From Cymodocea nodosa (Eukaryota; Streptophyta; Magnoliopsida; Alismatales; Cymodoceaceae): a DNA stretch of 64,000 bases. A program made the translations under genes and the position numbers. Within the stretch, counting starts at the first letter, position 1. Every line of letters begins with the position of its first letter. Location: positions 3,665,501 through 3,729,500 of the forward strand of contig CM072339.1 of the NCBI GenBank assembly GCA_036874045.1, in the 5' to 3' direction. The notes under the pieces are model-generated. The model made no database searches and had not been told where the DNA came from. It saw only the letters and a list, made by a program, of their open reading frames with translations. Below, one piece after another: positions 11,470 to 24,682 of the stretch.

Positions 11470-14400
11470 TTAGCGCTTTGAGAATTTGGAAAATTTTCTT
11501 CCAAAAAGTGCAGATAATTTACTAGTTGAACCTTTCTTACTGGATTTGTTGTGACCCATGGGAGTTTGTGAACCTGATCCGTCACAAGGAAAAGAAAAAT
11601 TTTCAGTATGATTATGGTACCCCTGAAGATTCTCATTGTCGGAGTAATAATGGATGGGATCTAATTTGGTGGTTGATGGTGAAGGTGAGGGAAGATCTCT
11701 CATTCCATCAGAGCTTTCGGGACAATCACTGCGTCTACCAAGATCCCTCAATATTTGGAGCAGCTCTGTAGAGTCCCTTCTGCTTTGATCATTTCCATTG
11801 ACAGATAAATCGACAAGTGATGGGATGACACCCTCTTTCATGACCAAGTCTGAATTCTCAGGACTCCAAGAGCATAAAGAAAGAAGCACAGAGACAGCAA
11901 CAGCTTGCTCTTCCCGACTGCCATATTCAAGATTCTCGACGATAGAAGACAAACAACCCTCAGCATTGGCAATCGCTGTCCCACCCTCCTTGGTCTGACA
12001 GAGGTTTTGCAGAATCTTTAAGCAGACTCTAGCAAACTCTTTCTCTGTTATTAGGGAAGACAATTTCAGCAGACACACTGGGGATGAAATAAGCAATACA
12101 GCCTCCTTAACTGATGATAACTTGTCAAGGATGTCCAAAGCAGCTTCTTGCAACTTCTGCTCATCAGAGTCGAGGGTGTCTATAATTTGCCAGGTAACAT
12201 CTGAAGCTACAATGGCAGATTTACAACCTTGGTAGGAGCAAAAAGCACGGATTATCTTTAGAGCTTCCAAATTTACATTCTTGGAATCTAGGAAGCATGT
12301 CAACAAAGAGCACACCTGATCGCTTCTTGATGACAAGTCAACCCTGGACATCACATTGAAATCTGTCATAACAGTAAGCAAGAGTTGGAGAGACTGAGGT
12401 GAAAGCCTCATCTCCAGTAGATTCCATATGACTCTGAAGTATAAATTTAGGCAGATTCTCTAAAATAGCAAAGATCAAAATAAAACAACAAAATATCATA
12501 ATAAAACTACAAAGAATAAAGTACCAGATGAATAATATTCTACGAAGGTAAGCTGATGTAAATGCTACCTGTTGTATTTTAGAAAATCCAGAAGAATTTG
12601 TACACCTGCCTTTTGTGCAATTACTTGTGATGAATCATATGCATCCTTCAAGAACATTACAAGGGACTCTAGAAATCCATTGGAGAGCATCAAACAACAA
12701 ATACTGTCTCCCTTACTTAAAAGGAGTTTCAAATCCTCCAGAGCTTTGCAGTGAACTTCTACTGGAAGTTGTGATAGTTCTGACAGAAATTTTAGATATG
12801 AATCATAGGAGAAACAGGAAAATGACTTATACTTTTGATAATCATCACTCCACATAAACATATTAGCATGATTAACATCAGCCAAGTTCAAAATGCCCTT
12901 AGTGTGAGATGAAGCAGATATCCAGCTAGCCTCAGAAGATATTATTGATGTATTGCTCGAATTGCTTTGGAAAATATAGTCTTCGTTTCTGCTACCTAGA
13001 GTAACTCCAGAAGTACCGTTAAAGGAATTAAAGCTAGAACTCAGTGTGTCTGAGGACCAGGAGCAAAATGGTTCAGAATTCATCTGCAGGTATGGACCTT
13101 GCAAGATAATTCCTTGTGTTTCACACCACTGATAAATGCAGCCCTTGAGATATGCATTTGGAGTACATTTGAGGTTTGGCAACTTAATTTGTGCCTTTGG
13201 GCATATATTGTGACCCTCCTTAAACCATTTCTCTATGTGCTGCCTTTCAAATGTTTGTCCAGATGCAATGACTACGGGATCATACATGAGTGTAGATGTT
13301 ATAGGACACAGGAATTCCTCAGGAATTAAAGCTCCACTAGATAAATTTGATTCAATATCATTTTCTGGATGAATTTCTTTTTGTACTTCCTCTATGGGTG
13401 TAGAGATCTGAAAACTAACTTCACCAGAAGAATGCCTTTTTCTTTGTGTTTCTGTACCCACTACAGAAACATTTTCATTGTACTCAACTGCTCCAGTCTG
13501 AACTTTCTTTCCATATGTTGTTAAAAGATGGATGAGATATTTCAAGATCCCCTCTTTCTTTGAGCCAGAACCATTAAGTAATTTCTTGACAGATCTTCTC
13601 TCTACGAGAAGTGCTTTTGAAGATGTAAGATGTAACTTAGAGGCTGCAATTTGGAAGGCCTCTAATTCTGAACTTTCGGTTGGATAATTCTGCCGTAGTA
13701 GTGACAATAATGCATTGCGAGCTTCCTTTTCAGAGGAATCAATAACAAACTTGGTGTCTCTAAGAGAATCAATAGCATTTAAAATCTGTGCAGCAATGCA
13801 GCAGACTATGTCACTGTGAAAAAAAAACTAGAATACAAAAAATGAAATATACAGCTTTCAAAAGACAACTGTGCCATTTGTAACAGCAGCAGATTGAATT
13901 ATACATGTGAAAATATGATAACAAGCATAATGTCTGGGGCTAGAAAAAATAAAATAAAAAATGAAGGCAACTTGGTATAAAATACAGGATCTAGATGATA
14001 AGAATATACGTATGGAGAAGTTGTTCCATTTAATTTAGTCATTTTGTAACGTTGGTGCAAACATTTTGGAATACTTTGGCTGATTTGACTACTTGTCTCA
14101 CATGCTAGTTGGTGTAGTTGGTTAGAAAGGGTTCGATCCATGCTAGTTGTTAAGTTCTTGATGAACATGTTTGAATCATCTCCCAGTTATTTTCAAAAAA
14201 CTAGAAAGGATGCTCTTGAAGAAGCATTCTATAGGGATCCCATGAATGAAACTACTACACTTTTTTATTGGATTGAATGCCTTTTTGTATGATTCTCTTA
14301 TTATATTTGACTTCTTGAATTTTTGGTGTATTCTTATATTTGTTGCTTGTCTCGATTGATCACTGATCTCCTTGCGTTTCTTTGCCTTTTTAATAAAAAT

Positions 14401-17400
14401 TGGCCTTGCTGGTCTAAAAAATAAATAAACTATAAAGATAAACAAACAATACACAATTAGAAAGTCAGCAACTCATGTGTACATTAATTACTATGTTTTT
14501 TCACACGTTTTTAAACAATTAGTATACTTGTCAAGTCACTCCGACATTTAAAGATGTGAAAATTTGACGAACCTGAGTAGATAGTGGTTCTGGAACCATG
14601 GTTTGAATATGGCTCAAACTTTTGTCTATTGCATTCCGTAGGTGCTCACATCTTGAAACAGATGTATCTCCTGTGATTACCTGGACATTTCAAGATCATA
14701 AATTTGGGAAGAAGATGATGTTTCAAAAAATAAATAGTAAAATTTTGATTATTTATTCAAAGTAATATATATTCATTTTTTACATGGGAAAAAAATTTAC
14801 AAAGGGTCAATCAGCACAGTAACCTAGAAATGAACCAATGCAATTTATTCCATAAGAAAATTAAAGATACAATTAGAAAAATATGGCCATCAAAGTAGAT
14901 TTTCAGATAATTTCAAGTAAAATTTTGGGCTATATGTAAAATTTATATTGCATGTTGAATTATATTTTGAAACTTATGATAGATTTACAACGGATCAATA
15001 GGTGAGCAGAACCATTTCCGCACTTCTTTTTGAGGGAAAATGACTAGACAGGACCACAGCCGTTTCTTCTTCCTTTACCTTTACAAAAATCATGAAGTAC
15101 TTCAAATTTGGAAACGTAGGTTACACCTTTTCTTTAATCAGTGCACTATATGTTTTAAGGGAATGCTAGATACTCATATGTTCTATAGTATTACTTTAAA
15201 ACTAACACATTAGAATATATTTTCTGCAGTATGACAGAAACCTTTCAAAAGAAAAACAGAACACTCAGTAAACTGAAACATCTATGAATTTGAAGAAGTA
15301 CAAAAAAGCCACTCCAAAGTAGATTGTTATCATTACTATGGACAATTACAGAGAAGATTGTACGGACAAACAATGAACAAACTTTCAGTATGGGATCTGT
15401 GTCAACAACAATGTTTGTGGTTTGATCAATTTAAGTGATTTTACAAGGAAGCTGAAAGTGTGCTTATGCCAGTAAGTAGCATAAACAATTGAAGAGTGGC
15501 ATTAGGAACTACTTATGGACTGCAGCAGCTTTTGAAGAGAAAAATTATGAAAGCATTTCAAAAAACATTGAAGTGCATCAAAAAGTAGTTGAGAAATACC
15601 AAATAGAGTTTGCTAGACTCAGCAAAATGCTCAATGAGTCGCTTAGCTTTCTCAAGAGAATTATTTAGAGAACAAAGCTCCTCTATTCCCAATTTGCAGC
15701 CTGGTTGAGCAGATTCTATTTCTGGAATAAGAGATGAGATTTTATCCTTAAGTGTCCTAAGCTCGTTGCACATTGAGGCATGAACCTGCTATCACCAAAC
15801 AACTTAGAGATATAGCACGACGAAACACTCTAACAAACTTAAGAAAGATGGAAGATGATATTAATGACAAAAAGCATAATAACTATTCCACATAATGTTA
15901 ATGGGAAAGAATTACTCAGAAAATTAGTTTGAAAAAACAATTTGCTATGTGAGGACAGAGATTGAGAATCATACAGCACACTGCAAATAAACACCATTTC
16001 TAGTGGAATAAGAGGGGTTTTGCCCAGAATATTAGCAAATAGCATGTGCACATTATTTGATTATAGATTTCCTAATATTTCAAGATATGACACTACAAAA
16101 TATTATCATAACAAATAAATTTTGTTTGGGCTGCCTTATCTAGATCTTTTCTAGGATCAGTTAGGAAACCCAACTTGTACTTTAAATGTCTCGAAGTTCA
16201 CTGTAAAGGTGATTTCTAGGAGAAGCAGCATGGAGCTCACTTAATTCCCTTATACAGGTCATTTCTTCCACAAACTTCACTTTTTTCCTAAGTCTATAAA
16301 GTACCAAAAAGTGTAGTTGACAAGAAAATCTACATAGGAGCAGATTCTGCAGCCAAATCCACAACCATTACCAAGAATACAAGAGTAGCAGGCTTCCTAC
16401 GGCTTGTGCCATTCTTTCTATCAGCCTCATTATGAATCCCAACCTATATATCCAACTCCATAAGCATATCCACTTCAGCCATCATATCTGACTTAAAATA
16501 TCTATACTCCCTTCACAGTAATTGAACAACATCCAGCTATAGACTTTCTCATTAACTAGCCTTTATATCAATACCATGGATATATCATCAAATACAAAAC
16601 ATATTATACCCATATGTCATGGTAAGGTTGTCATTTGGAGGGATTCCCAAATATGACAAAAAAAATACCAAACTATGCATAAGAGTAGGAGCGACATCAA
16701 AGGGACTTTGAACTAGCTAGGAATTTCCACTTGGTATTAAGGTGTCCTTGTATTGTAGTATTTTTTGAATGTTAAAAACAATTTCTCTAATAGTATATTG
16801 CCTTTTTATTGAAATTTGCAATTTTGATTACTTAGCTTGTCTTAAGATTTCACATTGAAATTCATGTTTTTTAGATCTTTTAGGGACTTCTGTGATTTTA
16901 CCAAACTTCAACCGAAATTGTCACTGAAGACCAACATGTTTCCTTTTATACGTCAAAATCAAAGTTGTATTCCATAGTTTTAAGTAGATGATAAACCCTA
17001 GCAATTTATCTAATACTTATAAACTATAAAATAGAGATTGAAGAAAATAACTATATAAATTTGAGATTTCTGTAAGTTAATATTTAAGGACTTAAATGAA
17101 ATTATCTGAGTTAAGCAAGTCATTAAACACCTAATAAAATTCCACATAAGTGATCTATAAGACATTATTAAGACCTAATAATTCTATGCAAGAACTACGA
17201 TCGAAATTTCACCATTAAACTGAAGGGCACGAATGAACGCTCCTAGAATACAATCGAGCAAGGCATAAATGGTTAATCTTAGACCATAAGTTAGAAGGGC
17301 TTACAACAGGAGAACCTCTGGATAGTTGAGAAACTTCAGCGACATTACACCCCATCACTAAGGGCTAATGTTTATCTGCAAGGAGCTTTGGAAGTGTCAA

Positions 17401-17813
17401 ATATTCTATTTTTGGACAAATGTTGAGAAAAACAGAACATGAATTACTAGGTGAAATGAAGCTTCAAAATCTTCAGTTTTTTTCTACATATAAAATTGGA
17501 AGTAGGAATTTCACAAGCCAAAAGTTTCACGGCCCCCACCAAAAATGCTGCAAGGATAAAAGAATCCCTAAGACGAAGGTCTATGAGTGTAAAAATTGTG
17601 CCCAGATACGAAAACGTCAAAGTAGAAAAACAAAGTTGGAATTGAAGGGATAGAATGTTCAGGAGTTCGAACCAAAGCACAGGTCCTTGAATTCTCAAGA
17701 TAAGTAGGAAATCAAAGGGAAATAAATCTAAACCAACTATTTTTTCTTAACGCCCAGTCGCCTACTTTGGATTCCTCACTACGAAAATGGATTTCACTAG
17801 ACTCGAGCTCCAT
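11470..17813 (-). CDS. PUB5-like: U-box/ARM-repeat E3 ubiquitin ligase, PUB5-like (5 exons)
   Basis: Exons on the minus strand are 17813-17766, 15785-15600, 14680-14573, 13827-12569 and 12343-11470 (stop). Joined phases give 824 codons plus stop. The protein should transfer ubiquitin from an E2 to substrates. Residues about 17-230 form the U-box N-terminal domain (K|VHASMC start, ESAQPGC, SLNNSLEKAK, SSKLYL). The U-box is near 282-350 (IPEEFLCPITSTLMYDPV, SGQTFER..IEKWF, CP). ARM-type helices follow from about 480, and the end is basic (KLSALFGRKFSKFSKR). Domain order and ends match Arabidopsis PUB5; that protein is about 720 residues, so this one is longer. Exon 1 (MELESSEIHFRSEESK) was chosen because its donor leaves Lys before Val-His, as in PUB5. 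The exon 4 acceptor is chosen at TCTAG before nine T's, since the nearer CACAG would give a stop. The 12343/12569 intron was chosen because it restores the ARM alignment. Substrates are unknown. Confidence 0.88.
15786..17765 (-). other. Intron 1 of the PUB5-like gene
   Basis: A 1.98-kb intron with GTAGGC donor and GATAGCAG acceptor. I see no transposon or RNA gene inside it. Confidence 0.65.
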
Positions 17814-18460
17814 TGGTGGCACAGATGAGGCAGAACAACTACCCACTTCCAAATATACATGCCTCTTGCTTCCAAGGTCAGTGAAAAGGAACACGGTCAA
17901 GCATGCCAACGAAAAAAAGAAAAGAAGAACCCTTCCTAAGGTTACACAGACTTCGAGCTTCTAAAGCAACCATACATGATCACACGATTAACATGGTTCG
18001 GGCTTTCTCAGAAGTGTGCAACTGGAGAAGCAAAGAGAAAAGGACAGAGAAAATAAGACATGTAGCGAAGAAGACGACGTGCCTTTTGATTTGAGGGTAT
18101 TAGATGGAACAATCTAGGACCCGAGAAAGTCTGCAACTTGCCGATCAAATCAAGAGGGTTGAAGAAATCAACCTACACGATTTGGAGTACGTATTCACTT
18201 GGAAAGGCCAAGGTTGTTTGGTGGGGAGTAGGCGTACACGGAGAGCAGCCCGGGTGACCCCGAGCTATCCCCGGCATGGGAGGCCGCCTCGTACGAATAA
18301 GAAGAAGGAGAAGAAGAAAGACGGGCTGAAGCAATCAAGGAGTATGCCACCGGTGGTGGACGGAAGGCCGGTACTCCTCCTTCCTCGAAGCAATCCGTCG
18401 GGTGGACGAGTGGGAGGTGGACCGACGGTAGATTTGACCAGAAATGAAACATTATTCTGT
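17814..18460 (-). promoter_or_regulatory. 5' flank of the PUB5-like gene
   Basis: Immediately upstream of the chosen start codon. The 18190-18440 part is clearly more GC-rich than anything nearby, with several CpGs, as expected for a 5' UTR or proximal promoter of a housekeeping-type gene. Open frames exist on both strands here (18104-18463 plus, 18452-18195 minus), but they look like a consequence of base composition. Confidence 0.4.
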
Positions 18461-20248
18461 TAAATTTAAAATAATAATTTTTTCATTCAAAAATTCTTAA
18501 CGAATATCGTTTAGATTATTGTTATTACTACCTAGATATTATTTAGCCGTTCCTTTTTAACGATGGGCAAGCTTTGGCTTACGAAGATTTCTTTACTTAT
18601 TTTTAAAATTGTTTAATACTCATCTCTTCTGCTTTTGCTTTAAAACATGTAGATCAACGAAAATCATGAGGTTCTCAGGTGCCTCGTAGGGAATATCTCC
18701 TCGATGTTTAATAACATTGCAAATTGTCCTTACTTTTCGTTGAAGAACTTTACTGTTGATATTGCTGTTGACGTTATGAAAATAATAAAGGTGGCGGGCT
18801 GATGCCACCAAAGAAGATGTCAACCATTGTGTGTGTGTGTGTGTGTTTTTTTTTTTTTTTCTTTCTTTGTGGCTTAGCTGGCTTGATTTTGATTTGTAAT
18901 TTTGGAAAACTTTTTTTAACGTCTTTGACAAAAAATAAATTATCACATAGAGTAATTATTTATATCATTATTTTCAAATTTTTAAAATAAGACAGGTGAC
19001 GCACAATATACTTTTCCTCACATAAACACTTGCTGGGGTGGTGGTTGAACCAAATCTTCATATTACTTTCCCTTTTTTTTTTAATCATTCTCCAGGTGGC
19101 AGCCCAAAGGCCAACTCCACCTTCTCCTCGGTTGGTGGGAACACAATTTTTTTAATCAATTATCGAAAAAAGAAACACAAATTTTTAATTTATTAATTAA
19201 TTTATCGACGACGTAAGAATGCCCACCGGATTAGACGTACGTGGCGGCGTCATTCATCTGAGTTCTACGTGATTTATTATTTGAAAATTTCTAATCTTTC
19301 CTTCTTTCAATTTCGTGGTAATTGCCAAGAAAAGTGTACGGTTTGGTTTTGTGCCCAACATCATCCCTTCAGAAGTAAATAAATTATTTTAGATTTCGTG
19401 TTGCAACTATGCATCAGTGTCACGTCAGGAGTGTGCTGACGTAAGCACGTACCATTGTCTTTCGGAAAAACGTAGACACCATGTATTTTCATATGATTTA
19501 CACCTTCCGTCGGTTCCTACATCTTTCTGCATGCGTGCGTTTCTACCTCGCTAGTTTATTTATTGCCTTGATCGATTACATACGTTTGTACGTGTTCTGC
19601 GTCTCCAAATTAGTCCAGCAGATCATGGGAGTTGGTCTGATGTTCTTGATTAGGGTCCCAACCTGATTGTATTATTTTATTGATCTCATCTCAGAGAACC
19701 TTCCAGATGCCACCTTAAATGGAGGCCTGTCTCACACCACGTGTACTTAATTCTATAGGCTGCTGTTTATGGTACCGTACGATTGACACATGTTTTTTAA
19801 GGTTGACTTTGGTTTTGATTTTTTTTTTTTTTTTTTTCTTTTAGAAGAAGAGTTGACTTGGACGAGCAGTTAAGTTTTTTTTTTTTTAGGTGCGAGGAAG
19901 AGGTTAGGTTTTCGTAAGGAGGGCGAAGCCTACAATAATAAAATTTGTGTTTTAAAATCGGGAAATAAAGACGTATGAATGGTAACATCTTTTTTGCTTT
20001 ATTTTCATTTAAAACAAATTAAGAATGAACGAATCCTTTATTTAGATCATTTCTCCGTCTACTTTTTCTTGTAGCTCATTCTTTCTTTCTTGTGATCCTT
20101 TTATTTTTCTAATTATGTAGGAGGCTATATGCAATATTTCTTATCTTAATTTGAATGGGATGGTTGTGGAAATCGAAGACAAAAAAGGAAAAAGAGAGAG
20201 AAAAAGAGATATTAGGATTTTTGAGGTTTCGATAGTAAGGGTAGTGGC

Positions 20249-20249
<1 letters not shown>

Positions 20250-20283
<34 letters not shown>
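20250..20283. repeat. (GA)n microsatellite
   Basis: About 16 GA units. Confidence 0.95.
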
Positions 20284-20286
<3 letters not shown>

Positions 20287-20873
20287 CCTTTCAGAGATCA
20301 ACGTGACAGCAATGGAAGATATGCGTTTGGTGGCTTGCACAACTGTAATGGGCAGCTGGTGTTCACTCATGTAGAGCAGATCATGGTAGATGACGTGTAA
20401 CCTAGTTAGTGGTTAGTGTTTGATGATCTTCCTCTATTGTTGACTCATGTAAGAAGGTGGCTTCAAACTCTTGTTGGTGCTATTAACAATTGAAGTCATT
20501 TGTGACTGTTATTACTTGAGATTTGCATTCAAGTAGTTTATTTTTCATATAGTTGGATGATGATGATGATGATATATGTCTTGAGCCTTTTGGTTTGAAA
20601 AGTAGAATTTTGTAATTCCTTTGAGATTAGCGTAATATTGAATTGAAGGGTTTTTCCACATTACATTTTATATGTTTTGATTGATTTATTGTGATTTACT
20701 TGCTTGATTTTTAAGCCACTTTTCCTATCATCCTTATTCTATTAAATAGACAGATCAAAAGAACGGAATTGTTCTTCACCTTTGAAAGTAACAAGATGAA
20801 ATATAACCCACCCACGAAAAAAAACCCGCTTGATTAATTGTGATTATTTTTTATAGTAGTACGTACATACTAC

Positions 20874-20875
<2 letters not shown>

Positions 20876-20928
<53 letters not shown>

Positions 20929-20929
20929 G
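20876..20929. repeat. (CT)n(TA)n compound microsatellite
   Basis: About 15 CT units run directly into about 11 TA units. Confidence 0.95.
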
Positions 20930-21266
20930 ATATATGAAAAAAATTATATATGAAATTTCTGCTGTAAGAAAATGTAACAACCTTATATCTCAATTAAAGT
21001 GTATTATGAGTTCTGTCACGTACAAGGGTTGTAAAATTTTATGCCCACTTCCAATAATATAAAGTTGTGGAAGTTAGGTCATTACAACCTTGTTTGGTTC
21101 TTTGATATTCAATATCTTGTCGGTACACGTATACAATTAAAAAGTAGCTAAAAAGAAGATTTCTTCCTTTCACAAACTTCTTACTGATATAGACAGATTG
21201 AGGTAAATAGGAAAATTTTGAAGAAGATAAGTCTCCCAAGGTACACAAGTCAGGCTGTTTTCACAC

Positions 21267-21665
21267 CACTACAAAAAAAAATTAAGATTTTGTAACAATA
21301 ACGTCTATCCCAATAGATAGCGAAAATGATCGTAATAGGATATTTGTGACCAACGTGACATTACAATAGGTATGTATGAGATTACCACAAAAAGTCACTA
21401 ATTGTTGACACCACCAGTCTGTCATTATATCTAAATATTATATGGTAACGTCTTATGAGTATCATGAAAGAAATACATTTATAGTGACGGTAAAATTAAC
21501 TTATCATGATATTTTAGTTTTTTGTGACTAATCGTGTATGTTCCATAACGAACAAAAAGCATGTTTCATTTTCTATAGCTTTTATAACAGGCATTTCGTC
21601 GTTAAAGGTGATCGATAAACCTTTTAGAATGTCACAATAACATAGATATTTAGTGATACATAATT
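21267..21665 (+). mobile_element. Possible CACTA-type DNA transposon fragment
   Basis: Begins CACTACAAAAAAA, the usual CACTA terminus, followed by several scattered GTGAC/GTCAC-type subterminal motifs. I did not find the matching TTTTTTGTAGTG end or a 3-bp duplication, so it is either truncated or a chance match. Confidence 0.3.
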
Positions 21666-22440
21666 TTTACGTGTGACTGTATGTGTGTGTGTATACATAT
21701 TATATGCTTTTGTTTGCAGATAATCCCCATGTTCTTTCCTACGGGGCATCCTCCAGTCCAACGTAGACAAATCTCCATGTTCCTTAGCCTAAGCAAAAAA
21801 TTAATACTTTTTTCTACAAGTGTTATTTAGTTTAGCATGAAAATGAATCCCTCCCTAGCCTCTTTGATCCAGGAAATTTGTAGGTGTTAAACACAGGGAT
21901 AAATAGGAACTTAATTTACCTAGGAGGCCCACTTTTTTACGGTAAAAATAAAACCCAAGTCTTACAATTTCTTGGTTGATAAAGTTAGAAACAAGTTACA
22001 TGAGTGGAGCTCGTTCTTATTAATTTGGTCCTTTTGGCATTCCCCATGTTCTATTTCTCTATTTCTTTAATTGACCTCAAAACATGTTTTCCTACGACCC
22101 ATCAAATAATATAGAGATATATTAAACTAATATACGATGAATCTTTTTATTCATCATTAATTAATTTTAAGATGAATTTATATTAAAGTAAGTTTATATA
22201 CATCCGTCGGTAAACTATATTGGTAAACTTAAATGTACCACAAGTGAAACCTTTCCACCCATCACCAATTGACTTTGAAATGAAATATGTCTATATGTGT
22301 TGAAAAACTTGTTGGTAATAATATTTTTCTCGCATATAGCCTAAAATTAAGTTTTGAACGTTGATAGCATGTTGAATGAGCACACATATTACATCAATTT
22401 ATTCTTGAATAATTAATGGATAAGGATGGGAAAGCACACA

Positions 22441-22450
22441 TATAAAAGAG
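22441..22450 (+). promoter_or_regulatory. TATA-box-like site
   Basis: TATAAAAGAG, about 210 bp upstream of the ATG at 22661. Confidence 0.35.
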
Positions 22451-22660
22451 AGTAGAGTAGTACTCCAGTGGATCGGATTTACTAAAAGAAAAGACCGGCA
22501 TTATCTATAGAAATCTTGGTTCATAATGCACCAAATGGGTAATAATATTCGCTTCTTGACTAACCTCAGGATATTTTACGCGCCCGGGCAAACGACACAC
22601 GAAAATGTATATCGTTCCAATCCAGAGAAAGAAACGGAGAAGAAGACAAATTAAGAATCA

Positions 22661-22852
22661 ATGGCAGTGACAAGATCGTTGTCTTTCACCTCCCCCTCCT
22701 CCTTCTTCTTCTTGCCATGCATATTGCATGGTTTCCAGAAGACTTTGGTGGTTTCACAAGATAACGATAGAGCCTTCTACTCCAACCTCAACTTCCTTGG
22801 ACGCGAAGACTTCGGCATGTTTTGCTTACGCGGACGTGCAGTGGCCAGTTGA
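22661..22852 (+). CDS. Hypothetical 63-residue ORF or first exon
   Basis: ATG in a good plant context (TCAATGGC) and 63 codons to TGA. The first ~25 residues are Ser/Phe-rich with a hydrophobic run (SSFFFLPCILHG), which could be a signal or transit peptide. The rest (NLNFLGREDFGMFC) matches no family I recognise. A TATA-like box lies about 210 bp upstream, and GC content is higher than the flanks. It could be a small gene, the remnant of one, or chance. Confidence 0.3.
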   Translation: MAVTRSLSFTSPSSFFFLPCILHGFQKTLVVSQDNDRAFYSNLNFLGREDFGMFCLRGRAVAS

Positions 22853-24162
22853 TGTTGTCATTGATAAGATAAGACTGTATAAATAGGTGAAAACGATTGT
22901 ATATATCAAGCTCGGAGATAAGCTAAAGTAATTTGTGATAAGCATATATACACAAATATTTAGATGATTTTTTTAAACAATTGTATGTTATGCATAAAGA
23001 TAAGAAAATAATTAAATCATGCAAAACTAACAGAAAATAGTCAAAAATATCAAATGATTTAAAATATAATCAAATCATATACAGCAAGATCGATCGATTC
23101 CAAGTTAAATGCTTTAGACTGCATGTGTAATGATCCGTCTGCTATTACTGCCTCTTACTTGTGTTATCACCACTAATTTCCAACGTTTTCCTCTTGTAAT
23201 GATATGACAATGATTCATAGACATGTTAGTAAGATGGCTTGGCTTTATGATCTTAATCTTGAGTGGCATGGGTGAAGAACCCTCTCTTGTCAATGAATTG
23301 AGTAGCTTCTAAATCTCAAACTGAGAAATATTACTAACATCATCCAAAGACTGTAGGATCATCATTAGAGTCTGCTGGTTCTAAGCTTGACTTCTTTCAA
23401 CACCACGAGACTTTGAAAAAGAGCTTGATCATATGCTCATTAATATCAACACCTAATTGCCCAATAACATGTTGGTCTAACCTTCTACCCTCATCAATAA
23501 CAAGTTTGACATTCTCCTCCATCCATTCTATGATAAGATCTGTCACTCAATTTTTTTTGGATAAAAGTGATATCAATTAATCAACTTATTGCCGTCTTCT
23601 ACCTTGTAATTAATCAACAAAGACCAAATCAACCTTGTAAAAGTGACATCATTTTATAATCAACAAAGACCAAATCATTCAACCTTTATGCCCATAATTT
23701 GTTTCTTTACTTTGTGTGGTTCAAGTTGAATGAACTGTGATTTTTTTCATGTCAAGAAATAGAGATAGTTGAGAAAGAACTCTAATTGCAATCTTCCTAT
23801 GAATGATCTATGTTAATCATTTATTTTATTTTATTTTATCCTCCAGGAATATCCATGGAGGTGATAATATGCGAGTCTCAATGGACATTCAAATGGCCTG
23901 ATATACACTAAGAGTATTCAAGGAGGTGAAAGCTTGTAGGAGGCATTGCTAGACCCCAACATGGTAGATTTTTCCAAGTATTGCATATTTTGTCCCATAG
24001 AGATTCCCAACTAGTTGGGGGTACCTTAAGTGGCCCCATCCACCAACTTGGTTGAGATTACTAATTGAGGTAAGACTCGCAATGTTGGCATGTGAATTAG
24101 GTAAGTAGTGCACACACCTATAGCTTACCAATGCTTAAGTAGAACTAGCACTACTGCCCATA
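22853..24162. other. Intergenic DNA
   Basis: No gene seen. The last 240 bp (from about 23920) probably belong with the 5S-derived relic that follows. Confidence 0.4.
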
Positions 24163-24262
24163 AGTATTGCATGAGAACTTCCTAGATGGTCACCCATCCT
24201 GATTTTTACTTCCGCCCAAATACAGTTAACTCCAGAGTTTTTACATGAATGGGTGCTTGGTA
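24163..24262 (-). repeat. 5S-rRNA-derived relic (Cassandra-type TRIM or 5S SINE)
   Basis: On the minus strand the text follows plant 5S rRNA from about the AACTCCGCAGTTAAGC position to the 3' end. The box C motif GGATGGGTGACC is exact at 24199-24188. Box A (AGTTAACTGTATTTGGGC) is mutated, and the tail GGAAGTTCTCATGCAA is recognisable. The first ~20 bases and the intermediate element are degraded, so it is not a functional 5S gene. Short transposons carry such sequence in Cassandra LTRs and in 5S-derived SINEs; I could not fix terminal repeats to decide between them. Confidence 0.7.
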
Positions 24263-24682
24263 ATAGGTGTAAATGCACCTACCTATACTAATCAATTAGG
24301 CTTAGCCAAATCGGGTCAGCCTAACATGGTTTGGAGATGGAACATTGTGACAAAGTTTCAAGTATTTTAGTTTTGATACATGGTGAAGCTATCGATGGTT
24401 TGATTTGAGGGTCACCATACTTGTAGAAATTGTATTGCAAAAATGGAGTTTGTGTGCCATGAGCTAATTAAGTTGGTAGCACCATATATACATATATAAT
24501 GGCTGCCACCATCATCTTCTCTTCCACCTCCTCCTCCTACCAAGTGTGCATTAATTCCTCTCCCCTATGTTTATATATTGACCAACCACCATCTACTTGT
24601 TGACATATGAGTTTGTTAGGTGGTTATTTTTTGTTATGATAGATTTGGGTTACTTGAATTTGATTGTGCATATTATATATAT
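24263..24682. other. Non-coding spacer before copia-2
   Basis: No gene seen. The first 100 bp may be flank of the 5S-derived relic. Confidence 0.4.

Larger units (their letters stand above)
18461..22440. other. Intergenic DNA with microsatellites
   Basis: No gene recognised. It contains a (GT)n plus T-run at 18831-18860, a long T-run near 19820-19838, (GA)n at 20250-20283, (CT)n/(TA)n at 20876-20929 and a short (GAT)n near 20557. Confidence 0.5.

Noticed and set aside
11526-11998. Plus-strand ORFs over the U-box gene
   Set aside because: Shadows of the minus-strand exons, with no family resemblance.
12459-12459. Acceptor at TATTTTAG (12459) for the last exon of the U-box gene
   Set aside because: It leads to an immediate in-frame TAA; the acceptor at GATGTCCAG (exon from 12343) restores both the frame and the ARM alignment.
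13707-13709. Start of the U-box protein at 13707
   Set aside because: The codon there is TTG. The frame is open upstream to a splice site, and the upstream exons supply the conserved N-terminal domain.
13899-14454. Minus-strand ORFs in intron 3 of the U-box gene
   Set aside because: AT-rich, no homology, and they sit between two well-supported exons.
18104-18463. 119-codon ORF in the GC-rich region upstream of the U-box gene
   Set aside because: Low-complexity basic translation with the opposite strand open as well; better explained by GC content of a 5' flank.
24163-24262. Functional 5S rRNA gene
   Set aside because: Box A and the intermediate element are mutated and the 5' end is missing; only box C is exact.
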